DNA of 64,000 bases, taken from contig NZ_DF820425.1 in the NCBI RefSeq assembly GCF_000617845.2, positions 3,027,725-3,091,724 on the forward strand, read 5' to 3'. This DNA is from Bradyrhizobium sp. DOA9 (lineage in GTDB: Bacteria; Pseudomonadota; Alphaproteobacteria; Rhizobiales; Xanthobacteraceae). The stretch's first letter is position 1. Each line of letters begins with the position of its first letter. The position numbers and the translations under genes were made by a program. Under the pieces are notes generated by a model. The model ran no database searches, was not told the origin of the DNA, and saw nothing but the letters and a program-made list of their open reading frames with translations. Below, in pieces: positions 1 to 7,765 of the stretch.

Positions 1-1056
1 CGCATCGGCGGCGACGAGTTCATGATCCTGATGCCCGACAATACCAGCCGTGAGGACGTTCTGGCGCTGGCCGAACGCCTGGTCGAGACGATCGGCAAGG
101 AGCTCGAGGTCGACGATTATCTCTCCCATGTCGGCCTCAGCGTCGGCATCGCATTCTATCCGGACGATGGTGTGAACGCGGCGACGTTGCTCGCCAACGC
201 CGACTCGGCCCTCTACCGCGCCAAGCGCGAGGGCAGGGGCCGGGTCCGCTGCTTCGAATCCGAGATGGACCAGGAGCTGCGCGACCGCAGGCTGTTGCAG
301 CACGATCTGCGGCAGACGCTGGAGCAGAACCAGCTCCTCGTCTATTTCCAGCCGCAGGCACGGATAGATGGCGAGGTCATCGGCTTCGAGGCGCTGTTGC
401 GATGGAATCACCCGACGCGGGGCAGCGTGCCGCCGGACCAGTTCATTCCGCTCGCCGAGGAGAACGGGCTGATCGTCGAGATCGGCGAATGGGTTCTGCG
501 CGAGGCGTGCCGCGAGGCGGCATCCTGGCCGCGGCCGCTGCAGGTCGCGGTCAATCTGTCGCCGGTCCAGTTCCAGGCGGGCGATCTCGAGCGCTCGATC
601 CACCAGATCCTGTTGGAGACGGGGCTGACGCCGACGCGGCTCGAGGTCGAGATCACCGAGGGCGTGCTGATCGGCGATTTCACCGGCGCGCTCAATCTGC
701 TGCGGCGGCTGAAGGCGCTCGGCATCCGCATCGCCATGGATGATTTCGGCACCGGCTATTCCTCGCTGTCCTATCTGCAGTCGTTCCCGTTCGACAAGAT
801 CAAGATCGACCGCAGTTTCATCTCCAACCTGGAGGCGACGCCGCAATCGGCCGAGATTGTCCGCGCCGTGCTGAGCCTCGCGCACGCACTGAAGCTCCCG
901 GTCGTTGCCGAGGGGGTGGAGACGGAAGCCCAGCGTGCTTTTCTGGCGCGCGAGGCCTGCGAGGAGATGCAAGGCTATCTCGTCGGCCGGCCCGACCTGA
1001 TCGAACGCTGTCTCGATCTGGTCGGCGTCGCCGTGGAGCGCCGCCTCTACGCCTAG
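1..1056 (+). CDS. GGDEF-EAL cyclic-di-GMP protein, 5' end cut by window
   Basis: The reading frame is open from base 1, and its first residues are RIGGDEF, so the visible part begins at the GGDEF signature of a diguanylate cyclase domain. A full EAL phosphodiesterase domain follows from about residue 100. It shows FEALLRWNHP, the DDFGTGYSSLSYL loop, KIDRSFI and VAEGVET, the usual metal- and substrate-binding motifs, so both activities look intact. Such proteins make or degrade c-di-GMP to control motility and biofilm. Any N-terminal sensor domain lies outside the window. The C-terminal signature reads MQGYLVGRP where QGYLFGRP is common, a mild change. Confidence 0.93.
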   Translation, partial: RIGGDEFMILMPDNTSREDVLALAERLVETIGKELEVDDYLSHVGLSVGIAFYPDDGVNAATLLANADSALYRAKREGRGRVRCFESEMDQELRDRRLLQHDLRQTLEQNQLLVYFQPQARIDGEVIGFEALLRWNHPTRGSVPPDQFIPLAEENGLIVEIGEWVLREACREAASWPRPLQVAVNLSPVQFQAGDLERSIHQILLETGLTPTRLEVEITEGVLIGDFTGALNLLRRLKALGIRIAMDDFGTGYSSLSYLQSFPFDKIKIDRSFISNLEATPQSAEIVRAVLSLAHALKLPVVAEGVETEAQRAFLAREACEEMQGYLVGRPDLIERCLDLVGVAVERRLYA

Positions 1057-1224
1057 CGTCGGACACACGGTTCCACGCGGACGTTTGGAACTAAAATCCT
1101 TACCGGCGCTTCTCGGAAATTAACTCGGCTCAGGCGCGTTGTGCGTGCAGCAAATGTTTTGCATAAACGCCATTGGCCTGACGCAAATCAGGGCAATAAG
1201 CCTGTAGACGTGAGGGAGGGTCTC

Positions 1225-1437
1225 ATGGAGAACGTACGTCGCTACCGGGCGCTGGCGTCCCTCTGCCGTCAGCAGGCGGCCTACCGGCCGCTCCAGACCT
1301 GGGAACTCCTGGGCCAGGCCGAACATTTCGAGCATCTCGCAGAAATCGAGCTCAAGGCGCATTTCCACGCGTGCAACGGGCATCGCGACAAGGACGCCGC
1401 CGCGACGGCGGCATGGGAAGCGCCCGCCGCGGCGTGA
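1225..1437 (+). CDS. small hypothetical protein, about 70 aa
   Basis: I chose the ATG at 1225 because GAGGG sits 5-12 bases upstream; the frame extends further upstream but has no better ribosome site. The product (MENVRRYRALASLCRQQAAY...) is helical and charged with no membrane segment. Its spacing of Arg, Cys and Leu residues recalls the short protein at 14966-15160, and both may belong to a family of small rhizobial proteins of unknown function. It converges on the universal stress protein gene with a 20-bp gap. Confidence 0.6.
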   Translation: MENVRRYRALASLCRQQAAYRPLQTWELLGQAEHFEHLAEIELKAHFHACNGHRDKDAAATAAWEAPAAA

Positions 1438-1457
1438 GAGCGTCAAGCCGGCTCGCC

Positions 1458-2294
1458 TCAATGGGACATCAGCGTCGGGACCGTCATGGCTTCCAGCATG
1501 GCGCGGGTGACGCCCCCGAGTACGCGCTCCTGCAATCGCGAATGGCCGTAGCCGCCCATCACCAGGAGATCGAGACTCTCGTCGGCCGCCAGCGACAGAA
1601 TGATCGGCTGAATGTCGGCGCGGGTGGCGGTCAGGCCGACCGTGCGGGTCGACAGTCCGCGGCGGCCGAGATGTCTCGCCAGACTGTCCGCTGAAGCTTC
1701 GCCGGCGACGGTGTCGGTCTCGTTGACGCTGATGATCACGATCTCTTCGGCGCGCGCCAGGAACGGGGCTGCATCGCGCATGGCCCGGGCGGCAACGCGG
1801 CTGCCGTCCCAGCAGATGCCGATCCGGTTCGCCTTGAAGGTTCCGCGGAAGGTGTAGGGCAGGAACAGCACCGGACCGCCGGCCTGGAACAGGATCTCGC
1901 TCGGCACGTCATTGTCGAACGTGCCTTGCGCCGGATCGGGCTGGAGCACGATGCTGAGGTCGTGCAACCGCGCCATTTCGCCGAGCGAGCCGGCTGCATC
2001 CACCGGGATCGCGCCCAGTGCGTGGCAGGTATAGGAGATGCCGGCGTTCGCCGCCTCGGTCTTGAATACCTCGAGCGCAGCCTCGGCCCGCTCCACGGCG
2101 CGCTCACGCTCCAGCTCGAACACGGCCGCCACGGCCGCGCCGCCTTCCATGACGTAAGCCGCACTGGTGGCGACATAGCCGACCGCGACCGCGTCGAGAT
2201 GCGCGTTGAACTTCGCCGCAAGCGAGACCGAGCCCTCGATCGCAGGATGCAGGGGACGTTCGGTGGGAATGTGGACGAGGATGTCTTTGTACAT
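1458..2294 (-). CDS. universal stress protein, tandem UspA domains
   Basis: The 278-residue product starts MYKDILVHIPTERP, typical of a Usp beta strand 1. It carries two Usp folds: a degenerate N-terminal one and a C-terminal one (about residues 150-278). The latter has DLLVMGGYGHSRLQERVLGG, a G-x2-G-x9-G pattern of ATP-binding Usp proteins. The ATG at 2294 is preferred over upstream in-frame starts because homology begins there. A FixK/FNR-type palindrome at 2356-2369 is placed to give a short leader, suggesting induction under low oxygen. Such proteins support survival in stress and microaerobiosis; the exact ligand is unknown. Confidence 0.9.
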   Translation of the reverse strand: MYKDILVHIPTERPLHPAIEGSVSLAAKFNAHLDAVAVGYVATSAAYVMEGGAAVAAVFELERERAVERAEAALEVFKTEAANAGISYTCHALGAIPVDAAGSLGEMARLHDLSIVLQPDPAQGTFDNDVPSEILFQAGGPVLFLPYTFRGTFKANRIGICWDGSRVAARAMRDAAPFLARAEEIVIISVNETDTVAGEASADSLARHLGRRGLSTRTVGLTATRADIQPIILSLAADESLDLLVMGGYGHSRLQERVLGGVTRAMLEAMTVPTLMSH

Positions 2295-2355
2295 GGCGCG
2301 CCTCCGCTGAGCATCATCCGATCGTCGCAGTTTTTCACTGCGCGAAAGAGGCGCG

Positions 2356-2369
2356 TTGAGCTGCATCAA
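2356..2369 (-). promoter_or_regulatory. FixK/FNR-type box upstream of the universal stress gene
   Basis: TTGAGCTGCATCAA is an exact match to TTGA-N6-TCAA, the CRP/FNR-family site recognised by FixK2 in Bradyrhizobium. If its centre lies 40.5 bases before the transcription start, the start would fall near 2322, giving a leader of about 28 bases for the gene beginning at 2294. It is palindromic, so assignment to the minus-strand gene rests on spacing; the protease gene on the other strand starts 132 bases away. Confidence 0.65.
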
Positions 2370-2500
2370 ACCTCCGGTTTGCCTGCTGCGCCCGCTCATG
2401 CCTTCTTTGCCGAGATTTAATCGAATGGACGTGACGCCGTAAGGTGGCCGCGGCCATGTTGAGGGGCAAGGCGACACCTGCTCAACATGGACATTTCGAC

Positions 2501-4042
2501 ATGAACGATCGCGTCAATTCCGACATCACCACGTCTGGCAAGATCTTGCGGCCGCGCCGGCTCGCGCTGCTCGGCACCGTGGCCGCGCTGGGCATGGCCG
2601 CCCTGGCCATTGCGCCGGTCGCTTCGCCGTTCGGCATCACCTCCTTGATTGCGCCGGCTCAGGCGGCCGAAGCCGCCGCGACGCCGCCCGGCTTCGGCGA
2701 CCTCGTCAGCAAGGTCAAACCCGCGGTGATCTCGGTCCGGGTCAAGATCGACCAGGACAACGACAAGAGCGCGATGCTGCAGCAGAACCGGATGGATTCG
2801 GACGAGGACACGCCGTTCGACCAGTTCTCGCGGCAGTTCGGCTTCCGCTTCCCGGGCGGCGCGAACGGCATGCCGCGCCAGCGCCACCAGATGATCACGG
2901 GCGAAGGCTCCGGCTTCTTCATCTCCGCCGACGGCTATGCCGTGACCAACAATCACGTGGTCGATCACGCCCAGTCCGTGCAGGTGACGATGGACGACGG
3001 CACGACCTACACCGCGAAGGTCGTCGGCACCGATCCGAAGACCGATCTCGCGCTGATCAAGGTCGACGGCAAGAAGGACTTTCCGTTCGTCAAATTCTCC
3101 GACCAGAAGCCGCGCATCGGCGACTGGGTGGTCGCCGTCGGCAATCCCTTCGGCCTCGGCGGCACCGTGACCGCCGGCATCGTCTCGGCCAGCGGCCGGG
3201 ACATCGGCAATGGTCCCTATGACGACTTCATCCAGATCGACGCGCCGATCAACAAGGGCAATTCCGGCGGCCCGGCCTTCGACATGAACGGCAACGTGAT
3301 CGGCGTGAACACCGCGATCTTCTCGCCCTCGGGCGGCTCGGTCGGCATCGGCTTCGATATCCCGGCTTCGACCGCCAAGCTCGTCGTCGCGCAATTGAAG
3401 GACAAGGGCGCGGTCACAAGGGGCTGGCTCGGCGTGCAGGTGCAGCCGGTGACCTCGGATATTGCCGACAGCCTCGGCCTGAGGGAGGCGCGCGGCGCCA
3501 TCGTCGACAATCCGCAGGATGGCAGCCCGGCGGCAAAGGCCGGCATCGAGGCCGGGGACGTCATCACCGCCGTCAACGGCACTCCGATCAAGGATTCGCG
3601 AGACCTCGCCCGCACCATCGCCGGCTTGGCGCCGGGCACGTCCGTGAAGCTCGATGTCTTCCGCAAGGGTGGCAGCAAGACCATGACCCTGGCGCTCGGC
3701 GAGTTGCCGAACGAGCGGCAGGCCAAGGGCAATGCCGAGGAGGGCAGGGGGCAGCCGGGTGCCGGCACGCCGCGCCTCGGTCTCAGCCTGGCGCCGGCAG
3801 GTGACGTTCAGGGCGCGGGCCAGAACGGCGTCGTCGTCACCGACGTTGATCCGCAAGGCCCGGCCGCTGAACGCGGCATCCGCACCGGCGACGTCATCCT
3901 CAATGTCGGCGGCAAGGCCGTCAGCAATGCCGGCGAGGTGCGTTCCGAGCTGGCGCAGGCCAAATCGTCGGGCAAGCGCAGCGTGCTGCTTCAAGTCAGA
4001 AGCGCGGAGGCCACCCGCTTCGTCGCGGTGCCACTCGCCTGA
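2501..4042 (+). CDS. DegP/HtrA (Do family) periplasmic serine protease
   Basis: A 513-residue protein with a hydrophobic N-terminal export signal (residues 20-56, ending AQA). It has a trypsin-like domain with catalytic His152 (VTNNHVVD), Asp182 (KTDLALIKV) and Ser255 (NKGNSGGPAF), then two PDZ domains (about 290-380 and 415-505). It degrades or refolds damaged envelope proteins. Start at ATG 2501 gives a normal signal peptide; in-frame ATGs at 2444 and 2456 would add a polar extension. A strong hairpin follows the stop. Rhizobial genomes carry several paralogues, so I give no specific deg symbol. Confidence 0.95.
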   Translation: MNDRVNSDITTSGKILRPRRLALLGTVAALGMAALAIAPVASPFGITSLIAPAQAAEAAATPPGFGDLVSKVKPAVISVRVKIDQDNDKSAMLQQNRMDSDEDTPFDQFSRQFGFRFPGGANGMPRQRHQMITGEGSGFFISADGYAVTNNHVVDHAQSVQVTMDDGTTYTAKVVGTDPKTDLALIKVDGKKDFPFVKFSDQKPRIGDWVVAVGNPFGLGGTVTAGIVSASGRDIGNGPYDDFIQIDAPINKGNSGGPAFDMNGNVIGVNTAIFSPSGGSVGIGFDIPASTAKLVVAQLKDKGAVTRGWLGVQVQPVTSDIADSLGLREARGAIVDNPQDGSPAAKAGIEAGDVITAVNGTPIKDSRDLARTIAGLAPGTSVKLDVFRKGGSKTMTLALGELPNERQAKGNAEEGRGQPGAGTPRLGLSLAPAGDVQGAGQNGVVVTDVDPQGPAAERGIRTGDVILNVGGKAVSNAGEVRSELAQAKSSGKRSVLLQVRSAEATRFVAVPLA

Positions 4043-4067
4043 CGCGAACTCGACCGCTACGCATCCA

Positions 4068-4092
4068 GAAAGGCGGCCTCGGGCCGCCTTTC
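4068..4092 (+). terminator. hairpin after the DegP gene
   Basis: A perfect 11-bp stem, GAAAGGCGGCC / GGCCGCCTTTC, with a TCG loop begins 26 bases after the protease stop codon. There is no long T run, but the position and strength fit an intrinsic terminator. Confidence 0.7.
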
Positions 4093-4313
4093 GCCCGCTC
4101 AATCAAGCGCGCACCAGGCCCGATAACATTCTCGTTAACGGCAACGATGATGATGCGGTGCGTCCGAAAAAGCCGTGTTCGCTGATCACACTCGCTGGGG
4201 CGCCTCGGTAATCTGCGGCAACGTCGCCGCCGAGAGGGGTTGCAAGCGTGGAACTTCGGACCTTCCGGCGCTTTGTGGAACTTGCCGGTGGTTCGCATGA
4301 GATCGGTGCCGAC

Positions 4314-4676
4314 ATGGATCGATTGAAGCTCTCGCTGAGGAGTGCGCTGCTGGTGGCGCCATTGGTGCTTTCAAGCGGGAGCGCGCTCGGCCGCGACGAC
4401 GGCCGCTACGCGGATTCCCCTCTCAAGCCATGGTTCGACGGTCTGCGCAGCCATCTCGGTCCGTGCTGCTCGGATGCGGATGGTTTCGCCGTTGCCGATC
4501 CGGACTGGGAGTCGCACAACGGGCGTTACCGCGTACGCCTCGACGGGCAGTGGATTGATGTGCCGGATGAAGCCGTCATCACCGAGCCGAACCGGGCCGG
4601 CCGGACCATGGTGTGGCCGGTCAAGACCGCGTTCGGGATTTCGATCCGCTGCTTCATGCCGGGAAGCATGATCTGA
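4314..4676 (+). CDS. exported hypothetical protein, 120 aa
   Basis: Starting at ATG 4314 gives MDRLKLSLRSALL followed by a hydrophobic stretch and a likely signal-peptidase site near SALG. The mature part has two adjacent Cys residues (GPCCSDADGF) and a third near the end (IRCFMPG), so disulfides are possible. A GGAAC-N16-CTTT sequence at 4250-4274 resembles an EcfG promoter with one mismatch. I do not recognise a named family. Similar short exported proteins with a CCSD motif are frequent in Bradyrhizobium, from memory. Confidence 0.75.
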   Translation: MDRLKLSLRSALLVAPLVLSSGSALGRDDGRYADSPLKPWFDGLRSHLGPCCSDADGFAVADPDWESHNGRYRVRLDGQWIDVPDEAVITEPNRAGRTMVWPVKTAFGISIRCFMPGSMI

Positions 4677-4682
4677 TCCCGG

Positions 4683-4979
4683 TCAGCGCGACCGCTTGGA
4701 TGATTTGCGCTTCGACGATTTCTTGCTCGATGATTTTTTGGACGTCTTCTTGGACGTCTTCTTGGCACTCTTGCGCTTCGAAGCCTTCTTCGGGACCTTC
4801 TTGCCCTTCTTGCGTGCCTTCGACAATCCGATCGCGATCGCCTGCTTGCGGCTCTTGACGCGGCCACCGCGCCCGCCACGACCGCTCTTCGCGGTGCCCT
4901 TCTTGTAGCGCCGCATTTCGCTTTCGACATCACTGCCTGAACTGCGCGAGTAGCGGCGTTTCTTTGCCTTGCGTGCCAT
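4683..4979 (-). CDS. lysine-rich histone H1-like protein (DUF6496-type)
   Basis: A 98-residue, very basic protein. The N-terminal half (DVESEMRRYKKGTAKSGRGG, then KSRKQAIAIGLSKARKKGKK) matches the small DUF6496 family. The C-terminal third is almost pure Lys/Ser/Arg repeats (KKTSKKTSKKSSSKKSSKRK), like bacterial histone-H1-type tails. It probably binds DNA or RNA, perhaps compacting or protecting the nucleoid under stress; this is inference. The start at 4979 follows GAGGGAGAAC. An EcfG-like promoter lies 24-48 bases upstream of the start codon. Confidence 0.85.
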   Translation of the reverse strand: MARKAKKRRYSRSSGSDVESEMRRYKKGTAKSGRGGRGGRVKSRKQAIAIGLSKARKKGKKVPKKASKRKSAKKTSKKTSKKSSSKKSSKRKSSKRSR

Positions 4980-5002
4980 GCTTGTTCTCCCTCGGCGAGG
5001 AG

Positions 5003-5027
5003 AACCATTCGGCACAGCCATGGTTCC
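5003..5027 (-). promoter_or_regulatory. EcfG-type promoter candidate for the histone-like gene
   Basis: On the minus strand GGAAC is followed after 16 bases by GGTT, close to the alphaproteobacterial general-stress consensus GGAAC-N16/17-CGTT. The -10 element ends 24 bases before the start codon at 4979. Confidence 0.5.
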
Positions 5028-5049
5028 GGGAGCGCGGCCGGGGCGCAGC

Positions 5050-5244
5050 CTAGAAGGAATTTGCCAGCTCGATCTCCGCTTCCAGCGCCTGGATGCGCCG
5101 TGCGGCCTCGCTGAAGGACAGATCCCGCGCATACTGGCGGGGCTGATAGGCCTCTTCGCTCAGCCGCTTCAGCTTCAGGCCCTGCGCCCGCGTCATCTGC
5201 TCGCTCAGAAAAGATCTGGCGTCGTATTTACCTTGAACCTGCAT
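5050..5244 (-). CDS. DUF3072-like small protein
   Basis: The 64-residue product contains MTRAQGLKLKRLSEEA and LSFSEAARRIQALEAEI. This is the pattern of DUF3072, a roughly 55-residue domain with a conserved MT.AQ, an L..L.EEA helix and a final A..RI..L helix. Its function is unknown and it is found mainly in soil bacteria. GGAGA lies 8 bases before the start. It is separated by 70 bases from the histone-like gene on the same strand. Confidence 0.75.
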   Translation of the reverse strand: MQVQGKYDARSFLSEQMTRAQGLKLKRLSEEAYQPRQYARDLSFSEAARRIQALEAEIELANSF

Positions 5245-5304
5245 CTGGCGTCTCCGTCTGAAATCGTGACTTGACTATATGTTCTTATTTTGTTCTAACA
5301 AGCC

Positions 5305-5580
5305 ATGGACAACAGAATTAATGAAATTCGACGTAAAATCAGAGCCTTGAGGCTTGAGATGGCCGACGTCGAGGCTTCGGTGCGCGACCTCGTCGAGCGC
5401 GACCGCGACTGCACGGAAAGGGCCCTGGCGCAGATCGACCTGCGCCGGAGAATCAACCTCTTGATTGCCGAGTGGAAGGCGGCCGGCGGCAGCGACGTTC
5501 TGCCTGACGTCCGCGACCGGGTGCGGCTTCGTGCCGTGAAGACAGCGGGCCATCGCGCGCGCACAGCCGGGCGTCGCTGA
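5305..5580 (+). CDS. small coiled-coil hypothetical protein
   Basis: A 91-residue, highly charged protein (MDNRINEIRRKIRALRLEM...) with heptad-like spacing of Leu, Ile and Val through about residue 55, followed by an Arg-rich tail. No signal or membrane segment. The upstream 40 bases are unusually AT-rich for this DNA and contain TTGACT, but a matching -10 would sit almost on the start codon. Function unknown; divergent from the DUF3072 gene. Confidence 0.65.
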   Translation: MDNRINEIRRKIRALRLEMADVEASVRDLVERDRDCTERALAQIDLRRRINLLIAEWKAAGGSDVLPDVRDRVRLRAVKTAGHRARTAGRR

Positions 5581-5648
5581 CGCAGGCGGCAAACCGCGCG
5601 TCGCGGCAGGAGTTCCCGGCAAAGCGTCTTCCGTGCGTCACGCACGCT

Positions 5649-5906
5649 TCAAGTTTGCTTGTCCTCGGCCAGGATGAACACGGCGCCGGTGAGCGTTGCG
5701 CCGATCGCGAAGGTCGTCACCAGGGTGAGGGCGAAGATCAATGTCGCCTCGCTTCCGCCATTGTTCAGCAGGTTGGCGACGGCCGGATTGGACAGGACGA
5801 GCGCGAGGCTGAAGGTGAGGCCGAGCGCCGTGCCCATCATCGCATGCGTCATCAGCTTGATAAGCCCGCTGGCGGAGATCAGCTCAGACGACTTCCTGGT
5901 GCGCAT
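5649..5906 (-). CDS. two-helix membrane protein, hypothetical
   Basis: The 85-residue product has a short basic N-terminus (MRTRKSSELI) and two hydrophobic helices at about residues 21-43 and 55-78, ending in the acidic AEDKQT. No named family recognised. An exact GGAAC-N16-CGTT promoter sits 27-51 bases upstream, so stress-induced expression is likely. Confidence 0.75.
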   Translation of the reverse strand: MRTRKSSELISASGLIKLMTHAMMGTALGLTFSLALVLSNPAVANLLNNGGSEATLIFALTLVTTFAIGATLTGAVFILAEDKQT

Positions 5907-5932
5907 GGGACGGCATCCCGAACTGGCACGCC

Positions 5933-5957
5933 AACGCGCACGTGATTCCCTGGTTCC
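5933..5957 (-). promoter_or_regulatory. EcfG-type promoter candidate, exact consensus
   Basis: On the minus strand GGAAC is followed by 16 bases and CGTT, identical to the general-stress sigma EcfG consensus. It precedes the membrane protein gene starting at 5906. Confidence 0.65.
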
Positions 5958-6046
5958 TTTCCGCTGAAGGAAATGTCATCGCCCGCTTCATCCGGCGTTC
6001 ATGCCGGGCTTGCCAAGATGGGCGCCAGCAAAACGGGAACATCGAT

Positions 6047-6268
6047 ATGGGTAAGGTCGTCTTTCTTTACCGCTCGCTGGCCTATCGCAACGCAGCCGCG
6101 GACATGCTGCGCAAGGCGCGCAAGCTCCCGCGTGGCGCGGAGCGGAGCGCGGCTCGCCGCTACGCCAGGGCGCTGCGCGATCTCGCGCAAACGGAAGCCT
6201 GGCTCGAAGGCCGCGTTGCGCGCGAACCACGCACGGCTCGGCGCATGCCGAGCGCAGCGTCCGGTTAA
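6047..6268 (+). CDS. small basic hypothetical protein, 73 aa
   Basis: ATG at 6047 gives MGKVVFLYRSLAYRNAAADMLRKARKLPRG..., a helical, Arg- and Ala-rich soluble protein. The ribosome site is weak (CGGGAAC). It converges on the HWE kinase gene and the two stop codons overlap by 4 bp. No family recognised. Confidence 0.55.
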   Translation: MGKVVFLYRSLAYRNAAADMLRKARKLPRGAERSAARRYARALRDLAQTEAWLEGRVAREPRTARRMPSAASG

Positions 6269-7752
6269 CCGGATGCGCGCTGCAATTCGGCAGAGCCGGC
6301 AGTGTCAAACTTGCCGGGCGCAGCCGCCGCGGTCTTGCGTGTCAACGGCACTTCCAGACGGCACAGCAGGCCCTCGGCGCGCCAATCGAACTGCGCCTGT
6401 CCGCCAAGCTGGGACTCGATGCTCGCAAGCAGGCTTCGCGTGCCGAAGCCGCGCGATTGCGGCGTCTTGACCAGGGGACCGCCGGATTCTTCCCAGCTCA
6501 GCGTGAGCAGCTCGTCGTCGACCTGCCAGTCGATCGCGAGCCGCCCCGCTCGGGTCGAGAGCGCGCCGTACTTGGCCGAGTTGGTGAAGAGCTCGTGCAG
6601 CGCAAGCGCCAGCGTCTGCGCCGTCGCGGGCAGCAACTGAACTTCGGGGCCGGCCAGTTTGATCTGCTCGCCGAGCGAATAGGGCGCAAGCTCCTCGTCG
6701 ATCAGCCTGGAGAGCTCGGCGCCCTGCCAGCTCGACAGCGACAGGATGGTGTGCACGCGCGCCAGCGCGTTGATGCGCCCCTCGACGGCGTTGACATAGG
6801 CCTTGACCTCGTCGGCCCGGGTGAGGCGCACGATCGATTGCGCCAGCGCCAGCGCATTCTTGGCCCGATGATCGACTTCCCGCGCCAGCAAGTTCTGCCG
6901 CTCCTCGGCCCGCTTGCGCTCGGTGATGTCGACGGTCACGCCGCTGACGCGCACCACGCGCCCGTTCTCGTCCATGGTCGCAGCCGCCGTGCCGACGCAC
7001 CAGCGCACCTCGCCGTCGGGCCGCACGATGCGGAACTCCGTCTCATAGGCGCGCGTGCCCTTGTTGAATTCGGCGATCGCCTTGCGCAACTGGTCGACGT
7101 CGTCGGGGTGCAACCTGGCCTGAACGTTGGCCGGATTGATCTCGAAATCCTCGGGACTGACGCCGAAGATGCGGTACTGGCCCTCGTCCCACATCCAATC
7201 GCCGCTGATCCAGTCCCAGTCCCAGGACCCCATCTTGCCGGCCGCGATCGCCATGCTGCGCCGCTGCTCGCTCTCGCGCAGCTTCGCGGTGGAGGCCTCC
7301 AGTTCCGCGGTGCGGGCGCGGACGCGATCCTCGAGCTCGTGGTTCAGGCGTTCGAGCTCGCGCGTCTTGCGGTAGAGCTCGGCAAACACCTTGATCTTGG
7401 CGCGCAGCACCTCCGGCACGACCGGCACCGGCACGTAATCGACCGCGCCCATCTCGTAGCCGCGCAGCCGGTCGATGTCGCTGACCTGGATCGCCGAGAT
7501 GAAGATCATCGCGGTCTTCTGGAAGCGTGGATGCTCCCGGATCATTGCGGCGAGCTCGAAGCCGTCGAGCTCGGGCATGCAGACGTCGACCAGGATCACC
7601 GCGATCTCGGTCTTGAGCAGCACCTCCAGCGCCTCGCGGCCCGAGGAGGCGATCACGAGGTTCTCGCCGAGATCCTTCAGGATCACCTCATAGGCGAGCA
7701 GCTTGGCCGGCTGATCGTCGACGAGCAGGATGTTGACCTTTTCCTGGTCCAT
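6265..7752 (-). CDS. REC-PAS-HWE histidine kinase
   Basis: The 495-residue protein starts with a receiver domain (ILLVDDQPAK, phospho-acceptor Asp56 in LVDVCMPELDG). A short coiled coil (RELERLNHELEDRVRARTAELE) and a PAS domain (about 180-290) follow. It ends in an HWE-type kinase core with EVDHRAKNALALAQSIVRLT and an N-box-like HELFTNSAKYGAL. The receiver lacks the usual switch Lys (VPVPVVPEVL), as in related receiver-HWE proteins. HWE kinases often feed PhyR in the general stress response. The gene starts 13 bp after the giant HAMP kinase stops, so the two are co-transcribed. Confidence 0.93.
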   Translation of the reverse strand: MDQEKVNILLVDDQPAKLLAYEVILKDLGENLVIASSGREALEVLLKTEIAVILVDVCMPELDGFELAAMIREHPRFQKTAMIFISAIQVSDIDRLRGYEMGAVDYVPVPVVPEVLRAKIKVFAELYRKTRELERLNHELEDRVRARTAELEASTAKLRESEQRRSMAIAAGKMGSWDWDWISGDWMWDEGQYRIFGVSPEDFEINPANVQARLHPDDVDQLRKAIAEFNKGTRAYETEFRIVRPDGEVRWCVGTAAATMDENGRVVRVSGVTVDITERKRAEERQNLLAREVDHRAKNALALAQSIVRLTRADEVKAYVNAVEGRINALARVHTILSLSSWQGAELSRLIDEELAPYSLGEQIKLAGPEVQLLPATAQTLALALHELFTNSAKYGALSTRAGRLAIDWQVDDELLTLSWEESGGPLVKTPQSRGFGTRSLLASIESQLGGQAQFDWRAEGLLCRLEVPLTRKTAAAAPGKFDTAGSAELQRASG

Positions 7753-7765
7753 ACGCGGGCCCAAC

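Noticed and set aside
1173..1186. FixK-like sequence TTGGCCTGACGCAA
   Set aside because: It deviates from TTGA-N6-TCAA at both variable positions, and the implied transcription start would fall in the ribosome site of the gene at 1225.
2417..4102. Long minus-strand frame opposite the DegP gene
   Set aside because: Composition is His/Arg/Asp-heavy with no recognisable motif; the plus strand encodes an intact protease.
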